NCBI RefSeq assembly: GCF_014646695.1 | Contig: NZ_BMNT01000045.1 | Span: 20,672 to 68,811, forward strand | DNA: 48,140 nt | From: Sphaerisporangium melleum | GTDB taxonomy: Bacteria; Actinomycetota; Actinomycetes; Streptosporangiales; Streptosporangiaceae | Direction: 5' to 3' | Made by a program: the position numbers and the translations under genes | Notes under the pieces: generated by a model | Database searches by the model: none | The model's input: the letters and a program-made list of their open reading frames with translations, nothing else | Told to the model about the DNA's origin: nothing | Shown here: positions 1 to 7,618 of the stretch, piece by piece | Numbering within the stretch: position 1 is the first letter of the stretch | How the letters are laid out: each line of letters opens with the position of its first letter

Positions 1-635
1 CCCGCGCGGCGGCCGCGCTGCCCCCGTTCGACGCCCTGGCCGTGGTCGGCTTCGGCGGTGCGCTCGACGCGCGGCTGCGGCCGGGCGAGGTTCTGGTCGC
101 CACCGAGGTCCGCTACGGCGACCTGGTGATCCCCTGCCCGTCGGCGCGGCGGCTCGCCGCGGAGCTGGCCCGCGCCGGACTGCCCGCCCGGCTCGGCCCG
201 CTGCTGACCAGCGACCACCTGGTCCACGGGGCACAGCGCGCGCGGGAGGCCGCCGGGGGAGCGCTCGCGGTGGACATGGAGACCGGCCCGCTGGCCGCCG
301 CCGCGGGCGGACGGCCACTGGCGGCGGTACGGGTCATCGTCGACGCCCCCGGCGCGCCGCTGCTCAGCCCCGGCACGCCCCGCCGCGCCGCCGCGGCCCG
401 TCGTACCCTCCGCCGCCTCGGCCCGCCCCTCACCCGCTGGTCCGCCGCGGCCGGTTCGTCCATCCCCGCTGTCCCGCCGGCCGCAGAGCCGTCCAGCGCC
501 GTCATCCCGTCCGCCGCCGGTTCCTGCGCCGCGACCGGGCCACCTGCCGCCGATCCGGGCGCGCCGGAGCCGGCGCGTACCGGGGAAGCCCGCCGGACCG
601 TACGGGTTCCGCCCCCGAAGGAGATGCGGTCATGA
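1..635 (+). CDS. hpnG: HpnG-like nucleoside phosphorylase, 5'-truncated by window edge
   Basis: The reading frame is open from the left edge to the stop at 633-635, so the N-terminus lies outside the window. The visible part has the phosphorylase-superfamily layout: a VVGFGGAL glycine segment, and a VDMETGPLA stretch matching the purine/ribose-contacting D-M-E motif. The stop overlaps the hpnH start in an ATGA arrangement, implying translational coupling. In hopanoid producers HpnG removes adenine from adenosylhopane to give ribosylhopane, the step after HpnH, and the neighbour supports this name. The last 60 or so residues are Pro/Ala/Ser-rich and look like an unstructured extension not needed for the fold. 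It could also be called an MTA/SAH nucleosidase-like protein from sequence alone. Confidence 0.72.
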   Translation, partial: RAAAALPPFDALAVVGFGGALDARLRPGEVLVATEVRYGDLVIPCPSARRLAAELARAGLPARLGPLLTSDHLVHGAQRAREAAGGALAVDMETGPLAAAAGGRPLAAVRVIVDAPGAPLLSPGTPRRAAAARRTLRRLGPPLTRWSAAAGSSIPAVPPAAEPSSAVIPSAAGSCAATGPPAADPGAPEPARTGEARRTVRVPPPKEMRS

Positions 636-1636
636 CGATCCCGGTTCGGCAGGGCCTGCGCGTCGCCGGCTACATCCTTCGCCAGAAGCTGCGGCGGAGG
701 GCGAAGTTCCCGCTGCTGGTGGAGCTGGAGCCGCTGTTCGCCTGCAACCTCAAGTGCGCCGGATGCGGCAAGATCCAGCATCCCGCCGACGTCCTGCGGC
801 GGCGCATGCCGGTCGAGGAGGCGGTGGCCGCGGTCGAGGAGAGCGGCGCCCCGATGGTGTCGATCGCGGGCGGCGAACCGCTCATGCACCCGCAGATCGC
901 GCAGATCGTCCGCGAGCTCATCGCCCGGAAGAAGTACGTCTACCTGTGCACCAACGCGCTGCTCATCCCCAAGAAGATCGACGAGTTCGCGCCGTCCCGG
1001 TACTTCGCCTGGACCGTGCACATCGACGGCCTGCGGGAGCGCCACGACGCCTCGGTGTGCAAGGACGGCGTGTTCGACGAGGCGGTCGCCGCGGTCCGCG
1101 AATGCCGGCGGCGCGGCTTCCGGGTCACCACGAACACCACCTTCTTCAGCACCGACACGCCGCAGACGGTGATCGACGTGCTCGACTACCTCAACGACGA
1201 CCTGGCCGTGGACCAGATGATGATCTCTCCCGCGTACGCCTACGAGAAGGCGCCCGACCAGGAGCACTTCCCGCACGTACGCCAGACCCGTGAGCTGTTC
1301 CGCCGGGCCTTCGCGGGCGGGAACCGGCGCAGGTGGCGGTTCAACCACTCGCCGCTGTTCCTCGACTTCCTGGAGGGCAAGGCCGACTTCGGCTGTACGG
1401 CCTGGGCGATCCCGTCGTACTCGCTGCTGGGCTGGCAGCGACCGTGCTACCTGATGGCCGACGGGTACGCCCGGACGTACCGGGAACTCGTCGAGGACAC
1501 CGAGTGGGACTCCTACGGCCGCGGACGCGACGCGCGGTGCGCCAACTGCATGGCGCACTGCGGGTATGAACCCACGGCCATCTTCGCCACCCTCGGCTCC
1601 CTCAAGCAGTCCCTGCGCGCCATCCGCAGCCGCTGA
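632..1636 (+). CDS. hpnH: Adenosyl-hopene transferase HpnH (radical SAM)
   Basis: A 334-residue radical SAM protein. The cluster motif CNLKCAGC places the three [4Fe-4S] ligands at C38, C42 and C45 (CX3CX2C), and a second Cys group (C303, C306, C310, in CANCMAHC) sits near the C-terminus. Length and both Cys groups match HpnH, which uses SAM to add a 5'-deoxyadenosyl group to diploptene, giving adenosylhopane, the first step of extended hopanoid side chains. An upstream GGAGATG sequence supports the ATG. It overlaps the phosphorylase gene by 4 bp. Hopanoid core genes such as the squalene-hopene cyclase would be expected to the left of the window. Function is confident from the family; the product was not checked. 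Confidence 0.93.
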   Translation: MTIPVRQGLRVAGYILRQKLRRRAKFPLLVELEPLFACNLKCAGCGKIQHPADVLRRRMPVEEAVAAVEESGAPMVSIAGGEPLMHPQIAQIVRELIARKKYVYLCTNALLIPKKIDEFAPSRYFAWTVHIDGLRERHDASVCKDGVFDEAVAAVRECRRRGFRVTTNTTFFSTDTPQTVIDVLDYLNDDLAVDQMMISPAYAYEKAPDQEHFPHVRQTRELFRRAFAGGNRRRWRFNHSPLFLDFLEGKADFGCTAWAIPSYSLLGWQRPCYLMADGYARTYRELVEDTEWDSYGRGRDARCANCMAHCGYEPTAIFATLGSLKQSLRAIRSR

Positions 1637-1653
1637 CCGGAGTGCGCAGGCGG

Positions 1654-2436
1654 TCAGCCGAGGCGGCGGACCAGCCGGCGGAACGGGCCGGGGGCGGCGC
1701 CGCGCAGCCGGGCGGGCAGACGGAGCCAGCCCGGTACGAACGACTCGGCCCGCTCGTGGCGGATCGCCGCCACGATGCCGCGCGCCACCCGCTCGGGCGG
1801 GACCGGCCTCGGGCGGCGGCGGCCGTACGGGACGCCGCGCCGCTGGAAGAACGGCGTGTCCACCACGCCGGGAAGCACCACCGAGACCCCGATCTCGCGG
1901 AACGGGCGCAGCTCCTCGTGCAGCGCCTCGGCGAAGATGAGCAGCCCGGCCTTGGTCGCCGAGTACACCGCCTCGTTCCCCACCCCGATCGCGCCGGCGA
2001 TCGACGCCACGAACACCAGATGTCCCCGCCCGGCCTCGACCATGCCGGGCAGCAGCAGCCGGGTCAGCCCGATCGGAGCGATCAGGTTGACCGCCGCGAG
2101 CTCGGCCAGCCGGTCGTGCGGCATCGCGACCAGCGGGCCTGCCCACCCGGCCCCGGCATTGCTGACCAGCACGTCCACGGCCCCGGCGCTCTCGGCGACC
2201 CGGCCGGTGTCCGTCGCGAGGTCGGCGACGATCGCCCGCCCGCCGGTCTCGGCGGCGACCGCCTCCAGCCGCGCCCGGTCGCGCCCGGCCAGCACCAGCG
2301 CGGCGCCGCTGCCCGCCATCTCCCGGGCCACCGCCGCCCCCACCCCCGAAGAGGCTCCAGTGATCAGCACCCGCGCCCCGGCCAGCCTCACGCCACCCGC
2401 CCCCTCGGCCACCCGCCCCCGCATGCCGGCCGTCAC
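1654..2436 (-). CDS. Short-chain dehydrogenase/reductase
   Basis: About 260 residues with classical SDR features: the nucleotide-binding TGASSGVG motif, the NAG motif in VSNAGAGW, a serine in the VFVASIAG strand, and the YSATK catalytic Tyr-x3-Lys. An Asp in the LVLAGRDR region would favour NADP through the following Arg, but the cofactor cannot be settled here. The gene converges on hpnH with 17 bp between stops. The GTG at 2436 has no clear ribosome site; a start nearer 2394 (protein beginning MRLAGARVLITG) is equally plausible. The C-terminal part is basic (many Arg), which could aid membrane contact. The substrate is unknown; proximity to hopanoid genes is suggestive only. Confidence 0.85.
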   Translation of the reverse strand: MTAGMRGRVAEGAGGVRLAGARVLITGASSGVGAAVAREMAGSGAALVLAGRDRARLEAVAAETGGRAIVADLATDTGRVAESAGAVDVLVSNAGAGWAGPLVAMPHDRLAELAAVNLIAPIGLTRLLLPGMVEAGRGHLVFVASIAGAIGVGNEAVYSATKAGLLIFAEALHEELRPFREIGVSVVLPGVVDTPFFQRRGVPYGRRRPRPVPPERVARGIVAAIRHERAESFVPGWLRLPARLRGAAPGPFRRLVRRLG

Positions 2437-2532
2437 CAGGACGCTAGTGCAGACCAGGCCCGGCAGCCCCGCGCCACGCCACCGATGCGGCGGGCCGGAC
2501 CGTACGAGCCTTCGCCTGGCATCGGCTCGTGG

Positions 2533-3741
2533 TCATGCGTCCCAGGTGACCGGGAGGCTCTTGACGCCGTAGATGTCGGCGGTCTCCGGGCGCAGGGCGA
2601 CTTCGTCGGCGGGTACGGCCAGGCGGAGCGTGGGGAAGCGGTCGAACAGCGCGGGAAGCGCGACGCGCAGCTCCACGCGGGCGAGCTGCTGGCCCAGGCA
2701 CTGGTGGATGCCGTGACTGAAGGCCAGGTGGCCGCCGTCCTGCCGGTTGAGCTTCAGTACGTGCGGGTCGGGGAAGCGGCCGGGGTCGCGGTTGGCGGTG
2801 TTGAGGGACAGGATGACCGTCGTGCCGGACGTGATGGTGTGGCCGCCCAGCTCGACGTCCTCCAGCGCGACCCGGTGGAACTGCTTGGCGACGGTCAGGT
2901 AGCGCAGCAGCTCTTCCACGGCCTGGTCGGTGATCGCCGGGTCGGCGCGCAGCGCGGCGAGCTGCTCGGGGTTGCGCAGCAGCGCGAAGGTGCCCAGCGC
3001 CAGCATGTTGGCGGTGGTGTCGAAGCCTGCCGACAGCAGGATCAGGGCCATGCCCTTCAGCTCCTCGTCGGTCAGGTCACTGTCCAGCAGGTCGCTGAGC
3101 ACGTCGTCGGTCGGGTCGGCGCGCTTGGCGGCCACCAGTTCGGCGAGGTACTCCTGGGTCGCCACGTAGGCCGCGTACAGTTCCTCGTCGCCGGCCTCTC
3201 CGCCGAGGAACGTGTCGATGTTCTCCTGGAAGCGGTCCCGGTCCTCGTACGGCACGCCCAGCAGCTCACAGATGATGACGGCGGGGATGGGCTTGGCGAA
3301 CGCGGTCACCAGGTCGGCCGCCGGCCCGGCCTTCTCCATCGCGTCCAGGTGCTCGGCGGTGACCTGCTCGATGCGTTCGGTGAGCAGCCGCATCCGCCGG
3401 ACGGTGAACTTGCCCACCAGCGGTTTGCGGTAGCGGCCGTGCCGCGGCTCGTCCATGAGCAGGAACTCGCCGGGCGGTGCCGGGGGCACCTCGATGTCGC
3501 CGTAGTCGATCAGCGGGTGGTGGCGCATGAGCTCCTTGCGCGAGCTGAACCGCGCGTCGGCCAGCACCGATCTGACCAGGTCATAGCCGGTGACCAGCCA
3601 GCCCTGGTGCCCGTCGGGGAAGGGGAACCGGCTGATCGGGCCGTGCTCGCGGGCCTCGATCAGCTCCTTGGGCGGGTCGAACGGACAGCCGGGCCGGCGC
3701 TCGGCCGGCATCGCCTGGACGGTGTGCAGAGATTCGGTCAT
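2533..3741 (-). CDS. Cytochrome P450
   Basis: A soluble bacterial P450 of 402 residues. The I-helix oxygen-activation motif AGFDTT is at 238-243, the K-helix ExxR is E277-R280, and the heme-thiolate loop FSHGIHQCLG has the proximal ligand at C348. Residues such as HGRYRKPL (C-helix, propionate contact) are also present. The ATG follows a GAGG ribosome site. It is the last gene of a minus-strand group padR-DUF1048-P450, with a 20-bp gap to the DUF1048 gene, so it is probably controlled by the PadR repressor. The overall look resembles macrolide/xenobiotic-type actinobacterial P450s (CYP105/107-like), but the substrate cannot be inferred. No ferredoxin gene is adjacent. Confidence 0.95.
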   Translation of the reverse strand: MTESLHTVQAMPAERRPGCPFDPPKELIEAREHGPISRFPFPDGHQGWLVTGYDLVRSVLADARFSSRKELMRHHPLIDYGDIEVPPAPPGEFLLMDEPRHGRYRKPLVGKFTVRRMRLLTERIEQVTAEHLDAMEKAGPAADLVTAFAKPIPAVIICELLGVPYEDRDRFQENIDTFLGGEAGDEELYAAYVATQEYLAELVAAKRADPTDDVLSDLLDSDLTDEELKGMALILLSAGFDTTANMLALGTFALLRNPEQLAALRADPAITDQAVEELLRYLTVAKQFHRVALEDVELGGHTITSGTTVILSLNTANRDPGRFPDPHVLKLNRQDGGHLAFSHGIHQCLGQQLARVELRVALPALFDRFPTLRLAVPADEVALRPETADIYGVKSLPVTWDA

Positions 3742-3761
3742 GACTTTTCCTCGTCTCGCGA

Positions 3762-4181
3762 TCAGGCGTGTCGGGTGGAGGTCGCGGTGTCCTCGCCGGC
3801 GGCGCGCGCGATGGCGCCGGTGAAGCGGTCACGCTCCCGGGTGCGGTACTGGCCGAGGGGGTAGTTGGCCATGAACGCCTCGACGAACTCGATCGGGTCC
3901 TCGCCGAAGACGTCGCGGATCGGGGTGCCGTCGGCCGCGCTCTGCTCGAACAACTCGGCGAGGTCCTCGTACATCGTCATCGCGCCGGCGCCGTCCCCCG
4001 GCCCGAAGTGCATCAGGTACCGCTCCAGCGCTTCGACCGCGGTGCGGTAGTTCTCGGGAAGCCGCTTGATGCGCGCCTTGTACTGCCGGTAGCGCTTCTT
4101 CTCCTCCAGCGACCCGGTGACGACCTCCAGGTACTGCAGGTAGCGGCTCTTCGGCTCGGTCGATTCTCCGGTCATGGTCAC
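3762..4181 (-). CDS. DUF1048 family protein
   Basis: A 139-residue, charged, helical protein with no signal or membrane segment. The YRQYKARIKRLPENYRTAV region followed by a helix and FVEAFMANYP matches my recollection of the DUF1048 family, commonly found immediately after PadR-type repressors in actinobacteria and Firmicutes. Its GTG start overlaps the padR stop in a GTGA arrangement and is preceded by an AAGGAGGG ribosome site. An in-frame ATG lies two codons downstream. Molecular function of the family is not established; the coupling to padR suggests either a partner of the regulator or part of its regulon. It is followed by the P450 gene in the same direction. Confidence 0.75.
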   Translation of the reverse strand: MTMTGESTEPKSRYLQYLEVVTGSLEEKKRYRQYKARIKRLPENYRTAVEALERYLMHFGPGDGAGAMTMYEDLAELFEQSAADGTPIRDVFGEDPIEFVEAFMANYPLGQYRTRERDRFTGAIARAAGEDTATSTRHA

Positions 4182-4507
4182 TCGCCCTCCTTGCGGAGCT
4201 GTTCGAGCCGTTCGGCCAGAAAGCTCCAGGTCCGCCAGAACTCTTCGAGGTACTCCCGTCCCTGAGCGTTCAGGGAGTACACCTTGCGTGGTGGCCCCTT
4301 CTCGGACGGGACCTTCTGCACGTCGACCAGGCCGCGCTGCTCGATCCTGACGAGCAGCGCGTAGATGGTGCCTTCGGCGATGTCGGAGAAGCCCTGGTCA
4401 CGCAGCCGCGCCGTGATCTCGTAGCCGTAGGCGGGACGGGCGGACAGGATCGCGAGGACGATGCCCTCCAGCGTGCCCTTGAGCATCTCGGTCACGAGCT
4501 TGCCCAT
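4178..4507 (-). CDS. PadR family transcriptional regulator
   Basis: A 109-residue PadR-type winged-helix regulator: MLKGTLEGIVLAIL (helix 1), AYGYEITARLRDQGF (helix 2), EGTIYALLVRIEQRGLV (recognition helix) and the RKVYSLNAQGREYL wing are all visible. The ATG at 4507 is chosen over the longer frame because an AGGAGG (4517-4522) lies 9 nt upstream and the family begins just here. First gene of a coupled minus-strand operon with the DUF1048 and P450 genes. PadR repressors usually bind their own promoter and respond to phenolics or toxic small molecules; the direct repeats at 4541-4577 are the likely operator. The ligand is unknown. Confidence 0.9.
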   Translation of the reverse strand: MGKLVTEMLKGTLEGIVLAILSARPAYGYEITARLRDQGFSDIAEGTIYALLVRIEQRGLVDVQKVPSEKGPPRKVYSLNAQGREYLEEFWRTWSFLAERLEQLRKEGE

Positions 4508-4540
4508 GGTGGAACACCTCCTCTCAGCTACTCGGTGTCG

Positions 4541-4577
4541 CTGACTACCGGTACAAAGTAACACTGACTACCGGTAC
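4541..4577 (-). promoter_or_regulatory. Direct-repeat operator upstream of padR
   Basis: The 14-mer CTGACTACCGGTAC (plus-strand sense) occurs identically at 4541-4554 and 4564-4577, a 23-bp period, i.e. about two helical turns, just upstream of the padR ribosome site. On the minus strand a weak TTGCTA, 17-bp spacer, TTACTT could form the promoter that the repeats overlap. This placement suggests autorepression by PadR of the padR-DUF1048-P450 operon. The repeat is seen directly; the binding assignment is inference. Confidence 0.6.
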
Positions 4578-4689
4578 CTAGCAACACCAAATAGCGCCCC
4601 GGTGAACCCGCCCCCCGTCTGCCTGGCGCCTCTGTTGGCTCGGCAGCGGGCAACCAGTGGGTCAGCGTCGGCCGGAAGTGCTGGGACGT

Positions 4690-4850
4690 GCGGTCGCACC
4701 ATGTGCGCGCGGATGTGCGGCAGCTGACCGTCCGCTACGGCCGCCATAGCGTGCACCTGCGGCGACTGCTGCAGACGATCGGCCTGGCGCTGGGCGGCCG
4801 AGCCGGAGCCCGACGACCATCCGGGCCTGTGGAACTCCGCCACCCGACGC
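4690..4850 (+). pseudogene. ISL3-family transposase remnant
   Basis: A short stretch translates as RQLTVRYGRHSVHLRRLL followed by IGLALGGRAGAR, which resembles the middle of ISL3-family transposases, where a Tyr/Arg-rich helix precedes a GLALGGxAGARLA segment. There is no start, DDE catalytic region or terminal inverted repeat, and the downstream frame loses similarity. I read it as a decayed insertion fragment rather than a gene. The rest of 4578-4891 holds nothing else that I recognise. Confidence 0.45.
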
Positions 4851-4891
4851 GACAGTCGGGCCGTCAGCACGACCACCCGCTGAAAAACAAA

Positions 4892-4924
4892 GTCGGGTTC
4901 GGTCGCTACGCGACCGAACCCGAC
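4892..4924 (-). terminator. Rho-independent terminator of the cupin gene
   Basis: A perfect 15-bp stem, GTCGGGTTCGGTCGC (4892-4906) and its complement (4910-4924), with a 3-nt loop. On the minus strand it is followed by TTTGTTTTT. It sits 55 bp past the cupin stop, in the right orientation to end that transcript, and may also block read-through toward padR. Confidence 0.85.
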
Positions 4925-4978
4925 TAACGAAAGCTCGAGGCTAGCAGGAGCTCCATCTCTGCTTCAGGTGGCTTGGGA

Positions 4979-5497
4979 CTATTCCTCCGGAAGGAGGGTG
5001 ACGTTCTGTTCGAGCAGGTGGTCGACGAGGGCGGCGTACCGCTCGGGGCCCCACGCGGGTGGCTGCTCTCCGGGCTGGGGTTCGTCTCCGTGCTCGACGA
5101 AGAACTTCTCGTGCCCGCCCGGGGTGAATAGGACGAGCATCCTCGCGTCCGAGTCGCCCACGTTCGTGAACCTGTGCCGGTTTCCCCGGGGGATGAAGAC
5201 GAAGTCACCGACTTCCGCCACCTGGAGCTCATCACCGTTGAGGAACTCCAGCCGGCCCGACAGGACGTAGAAGGCCTCGTCCTCGTTGCCATGGCTGTGG
5301 GCGACGGGTCCGGCACCGGGCGGCACGGTGGCCTCGATGACTCCGAGGGAACCCTTCGTGTCGTCCGCGGTGACCTTGATGGTGTAGTTGTCACCCGCGA
5401 GCCATCGGTGGATGCCCTCGGACCGCCGGACGAAGACACCGCCTCGTGCGGTCCACCGCGGGTCGTTCTTGTCGGGTACCGGGAACGGGAAACTCAT
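4979..5497 (-). CDS. Cupin-domain protein
   Basis: A 172-residue single-domain cupin. Motif 1, HSHGNEDEAFYVLSGRLEF, supplies two His and a Glu as likely metal ligands (HxH...E). Motif 2, GDFVFIPRGNRHRFTN, supplies the fourth ligand His. An SD-like AAGGAG lies a few bases before the ATG. The layout resembles small quercetinase-like dioxygenases and sugar/hydroxyacid-binding cupins, so metal binding is likely but the reaction is unknown. It is followed on its own strand by a strong terminator and is preceded by the remains of an FAD oxidase gene, so today it is probably a single-gene transcript. Confidence 0.85.
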   Translation of the reverse strand: MSFPFPVPDKNDPRWTARGGVFVRRSEGIHRWLAGDNYTIKVTADDTKGSLGVIEATVPPGAGPVAHSHGNEDEAFYVLSGRLEFLNGDELQVAEVGDFVFIPRGNRHRFTNVGDSDARMLVLFTPGGHEKFFVEHGDEPQPGEQPPAWGPERYAALVDHLLEQNVTLLPEE

Positions 5498-5544
5498 CTG
5501 TTGCTCCTTTGATCTTTTGCAGGTGACAGGGGGCCGCGTTATAG

Positions 5545-5967
5545 TGCGCAGCCCCGCGCGGAGTTGGTCGTGGTGGACGGCATCTGCCCGGTGTCGGGGT
5601 GCAGATGGGCGGGGGAGACCAGGTCCGATTACGGCACGATGTGGGCCTGCTGGACCGAGACCTCGCCGATGCCGAGCAGCGGTTGGAGGGCCTGTTGGAT
5701 GGTGGCAGGGCTGTCCGAGACCACGGCCGCGGTGATGGCGGCGAGCGCCGGACAGACCGTGCCCGCCGCTGCGGACCGCGAGCGGGAGATTCCGCTCGCG
5801 GGCCGGCCGCAGCGCCGCGGTGACGTCGTCGGCGGATGCGGCGAGGACGACCGCCGCCGGTCGACCCGTGGTGGTGTACGTGGAGCGGAGCAGGGCGTAG
5901 CGGCGGTCATCCGGGTGACGATCTTGCCCGTCAGGCCTGCCGGCACCATAGCGAGGCCGGTCGTCAT
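5545..5967 (-). pseudogene. Broken BBE-type FAD-linked oxidoreductase
   Basis: Reading leftwards from an ATG at 5967, fragments of one protein appear in different frames. MVPAGLTGKIVT is in the first frame; RYALLRSTYTTTGRP, then DDVTAALRPARERNLPLAV and RSGGH, are in a second. After a deletion come SDSPATIQQALQPLLGIGE and LVSPAHLHPDTGQM. These match the FAD-binding N-terminus (RxGGH flavin-linkage motif) and central segment of berberine-bridge-type oxidases, normally about 450 residues. At least two frameshifts and a large internal deletion make it non-functional. Its ATG overlaps the stop of the LLM oxidoreductase gene (ATGA), so it was once translationally coupled to it. Confidence 0.65.
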
Positions 5968-6866
5968 CGCCCGCTCCTCACAGTCTCGACGCGCTCGCGC
6001 ACCGCCGGGGCGACCTCGGAGGCGAAGAGTGCGAGCTGCTGCTCGGGGTTGACCACGGGCCAGAAGACGAAGGTGTCGAACCCGAGGACGACAGCCCACT
6101 CGGTGAGCGTGTCCACCCACTGGCGCACGTCGCCGACGAGCCCCTGGCCGCCCCCGCCGCCCGCGCCGATGACACCGATCACGTTGTAGACGCGGCGGAC
6201 GGACTGCGGGGAACGTCCCGCCGCCGTGGCCGCCTCGTCGATGATCTGCTGGCGGGAGGGCACCTCTTCCGGCGGGACGTAGATGTTCAGCGGGGAGATC
6301 CAGCCGTCTGCCGACCGGCCCGTCACCGCCAGCATCTTGGGCTTCTGGGCGCCGAGCCAGAGCTCGACGGGCTTGGGGGGCACGGGACCGGCGTGATAGC
6401 CGGTCACCGCGTGATGAGGGCTCTGCAGCCGTACGGTGTCTCCGGCGAAGGCCCGGCGCATGAGGTGGAGCGACTCCTCGGTGAAGGCGACCATCTGGTC
6501 GCCGCGCCGTGGCGTGCCGCCCATGGAGGCGATGGCCTCCGCGAAAGCACCGCCGCCGACGCCGAGTTGGATGCGACCGTCGGTGAGCACGCTCAGCGAG
6601 GCGGCGGCTTTTGCGAGCATTGTCGGCGGGCGCAGTTGCAGGTCCGCTACGTCGGTGAAGAACGAGATACGTTGCGTGGTGGCGGAGAGGTTGCTGATGA
6701 GGGTCCAGGTGTCGAGGTGTCCCGGTTGGTAGGGATGGTCCTGGACGGCGAGGAGGTCCAGGCCGCCGTTCTCGGCCTGGAGCGCAAGGCGCCGGGTCCG
6801 GTCCAGAGCCCCTACCGCAGGGTCGAGACTCAGCCCGAAGGTGAGGGGATGTCCGTAGTCGGTCAT
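5964..6866 (-). CDS. LLM-class flavin-dependent oxidoreductase
   Basis: A 300-residue luciferase-like monooxygenase-fold protein. Recognisable family segments are TFGLSLDP at the first strand, DLLAVQDHPYQPG, RISFFTDVADLQLRPPTMLAKAAASL, the GRIQLGVGGG phosphate-binding region, and KPKMLAVTGRSADGWI near the flavin. Such enzymes use F420 or FMN; in actinomycetes F420 is common, but the cofactor is not proven here. The gene was coupled to an FAD-linked oxidase (now broken) and is divergent from an HxlR regulator 93 bp away, which probably controls it. Together these suggest a former small oxidative/reductive detoxification or specialised-metabolism unit. Confidence 0.85.
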   Translation of the reverse strand: MTDYGHPLTFGLSLDPAVGALDRTRRLALQAENGGLDLLAVQDHPYQPGHLDTWTLISNLSATTQRISFFTDVADLQLRPPTMLAKAAASLSVLTDGRIQLGVGGGAFAEAIASMGGTPRRGDQMVAFTEESLHLMRRAFAGDTVRLQSPHHAVTGYHAGPVPPKPVELWLGAQKPKMLAVTGRSADGWISPLNIYVPPEEVPSRQQIIDEAATAAGRSPQSVRRVYNVIGVIGAGGGGGQGLVGDVRQWVDTLTEWAVVLGFDTFVFWPVVNPEQQLALFASEVAPAVRERVETVRSGR

Positions 6867-6914
6867 GCGTCCACGGTGCCGCAGGCCGTTCCACCTGGCA
6901 AAACAGCGGTAAGA

Positions 6915-6929
6915 TACTAATATTTAGTA
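6915..6929. promoter_or_regulatory. Palindromic operator between LLM and HxlR genes
   Basis: TACTAATATTTAGTA is a perfect 6-3-6 inverted repeat in an AT-rich island within the 93-bp divergent region, strikingly unlike the surrounding GC-rich DNA. Its TACT...AGTA type resembles sites I associate with HxlR-family regulators. It lies 30 bp before the hxlR-type start, so it could also overlap that gene's -10. Binding is inferred from position. Confidence 0.6.
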
Positions 6930-6959
6930 AGTAGATCGGAATTCGGGAGTGACACAAAC

Positions 6960-7334
6960 GTGGTGAACGCCCAGCCCCAGCCCTCGTCGTTCCTGCGCCT
7001 GGAGCGCAGCTCCATCCACGACGACTCCTGCCCGAGCTTCGTAGGCGCTATCGAGCTGGTCGGGCGCCGCTGGGTGGGATCGATCCTGGTGGCAGCAGCC
7101 CGAGGTGCCGGCCGCTTCGGTGAGTTCCGGGCCGTGATCGACGGGATCTCCGACCGGCTGCTCGCCCAGCGTCTGAGGGAACTCGAAGCCGAGGGGATCA
7201 TCGAGCGCACGGTGATTCCCAGCACACCGGTGCAGATTCGTTACGGCCTGACCGAGGAAGGCCGGGCTCTGATCGGTGCCCTGCAGCCGCTGACGCAGTG
7301 GAGTGCAAGGCGTGCCGCCCGGCTGGCGCGGTAG
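6960..7334 (+). CDS. HxlR family transcriptional regulator
   Basis: A 124-residue HxlR-type winged helix protein. The conserved Cys in SCPSFVGAIELVGRRW begins the domain, followed by RFGEFRAVIDGISDRLLAQRL (recognition helix) and REL-EAEGIIERTV...IRYGLTEEGRAL (wing). The Cys could serve as a redox or electrophile sensor as in related HxlR/YodB proteins. GTG at 6960 is preceded by CGGGAG. It is divergent from the LLM oxidoreductase gene, with a palindrome between, a standard arrangement for a repressor that controls its neighbour and itself. Confidence 0.9.
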   Translation: MVNAQPQPSSFLRLERSSIHDDSCPSFVGAIELVGRRWVGSILVAAARGAGRFGEFRAVIDGISDRLLAQRLRELEAEGIIERTVIPSTPVQIRYGLTEEGRALIGALQPLTQWSARRAARLAR

Positions 7335-7410
7335 CGAGACGTGGTAGCGGAGCGCCGCGGTCGGGGATTCCAAGCGTTCTAACTGACGCTGAACGGAAAA
7401 TCGATCTTCG

Positions 7411-7588
7411 GTCATCGTCACTGTCTCGATCTCCGCCGAGGCAACGAGCACGGCTCCGGCCTGGGCAAACAGCGCTGGGTCGTCGACAAGCCTTCGCCCT
7501 GCTGCATTACTTCCGACGCCTGCGGATCCGCTGGGAAGTCCGTGAGGACATCCACCGCGCCTTCCGCAGACTGAGCAACGCCGACTAG
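7411..7588 (+). pseudogene. IS5-family transposase 3' remnant
   Basis: One frame reads GNEHGSGLGKQRWVVDK and, after a single-base frame change, the next reads FALLHYFRRLRIRWEVREDI and HRAFRRLSNAD then a stop. This is the typical C-terminus of IS5-group DDE transposases (HGSGLGKxRWVVE...FRRLRxRxExRxDIH). The rest of the transposase and its terminal repeats are absent. The 7335-7410 bases before it show nothing I recognise. Confidence 0.65.
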
Positions 7589-7618
7589 CAGCACGGCGAA
7601 GCCGCCGTACCCAACGCG

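Noticed and set aside
113-2146. 677-codon open frame on the minus strand over hpnG, hpnH and the SDR gene
   Set aside because: Arg/Ala/Gly/Pro-rich translation with no motif; it is antisense to clear genes and is a high-GC artefact.
4568-4876. 102-codon minus-strand frame
   Set aside because: No family, no ribosome site, antisense to the transposase remnant.
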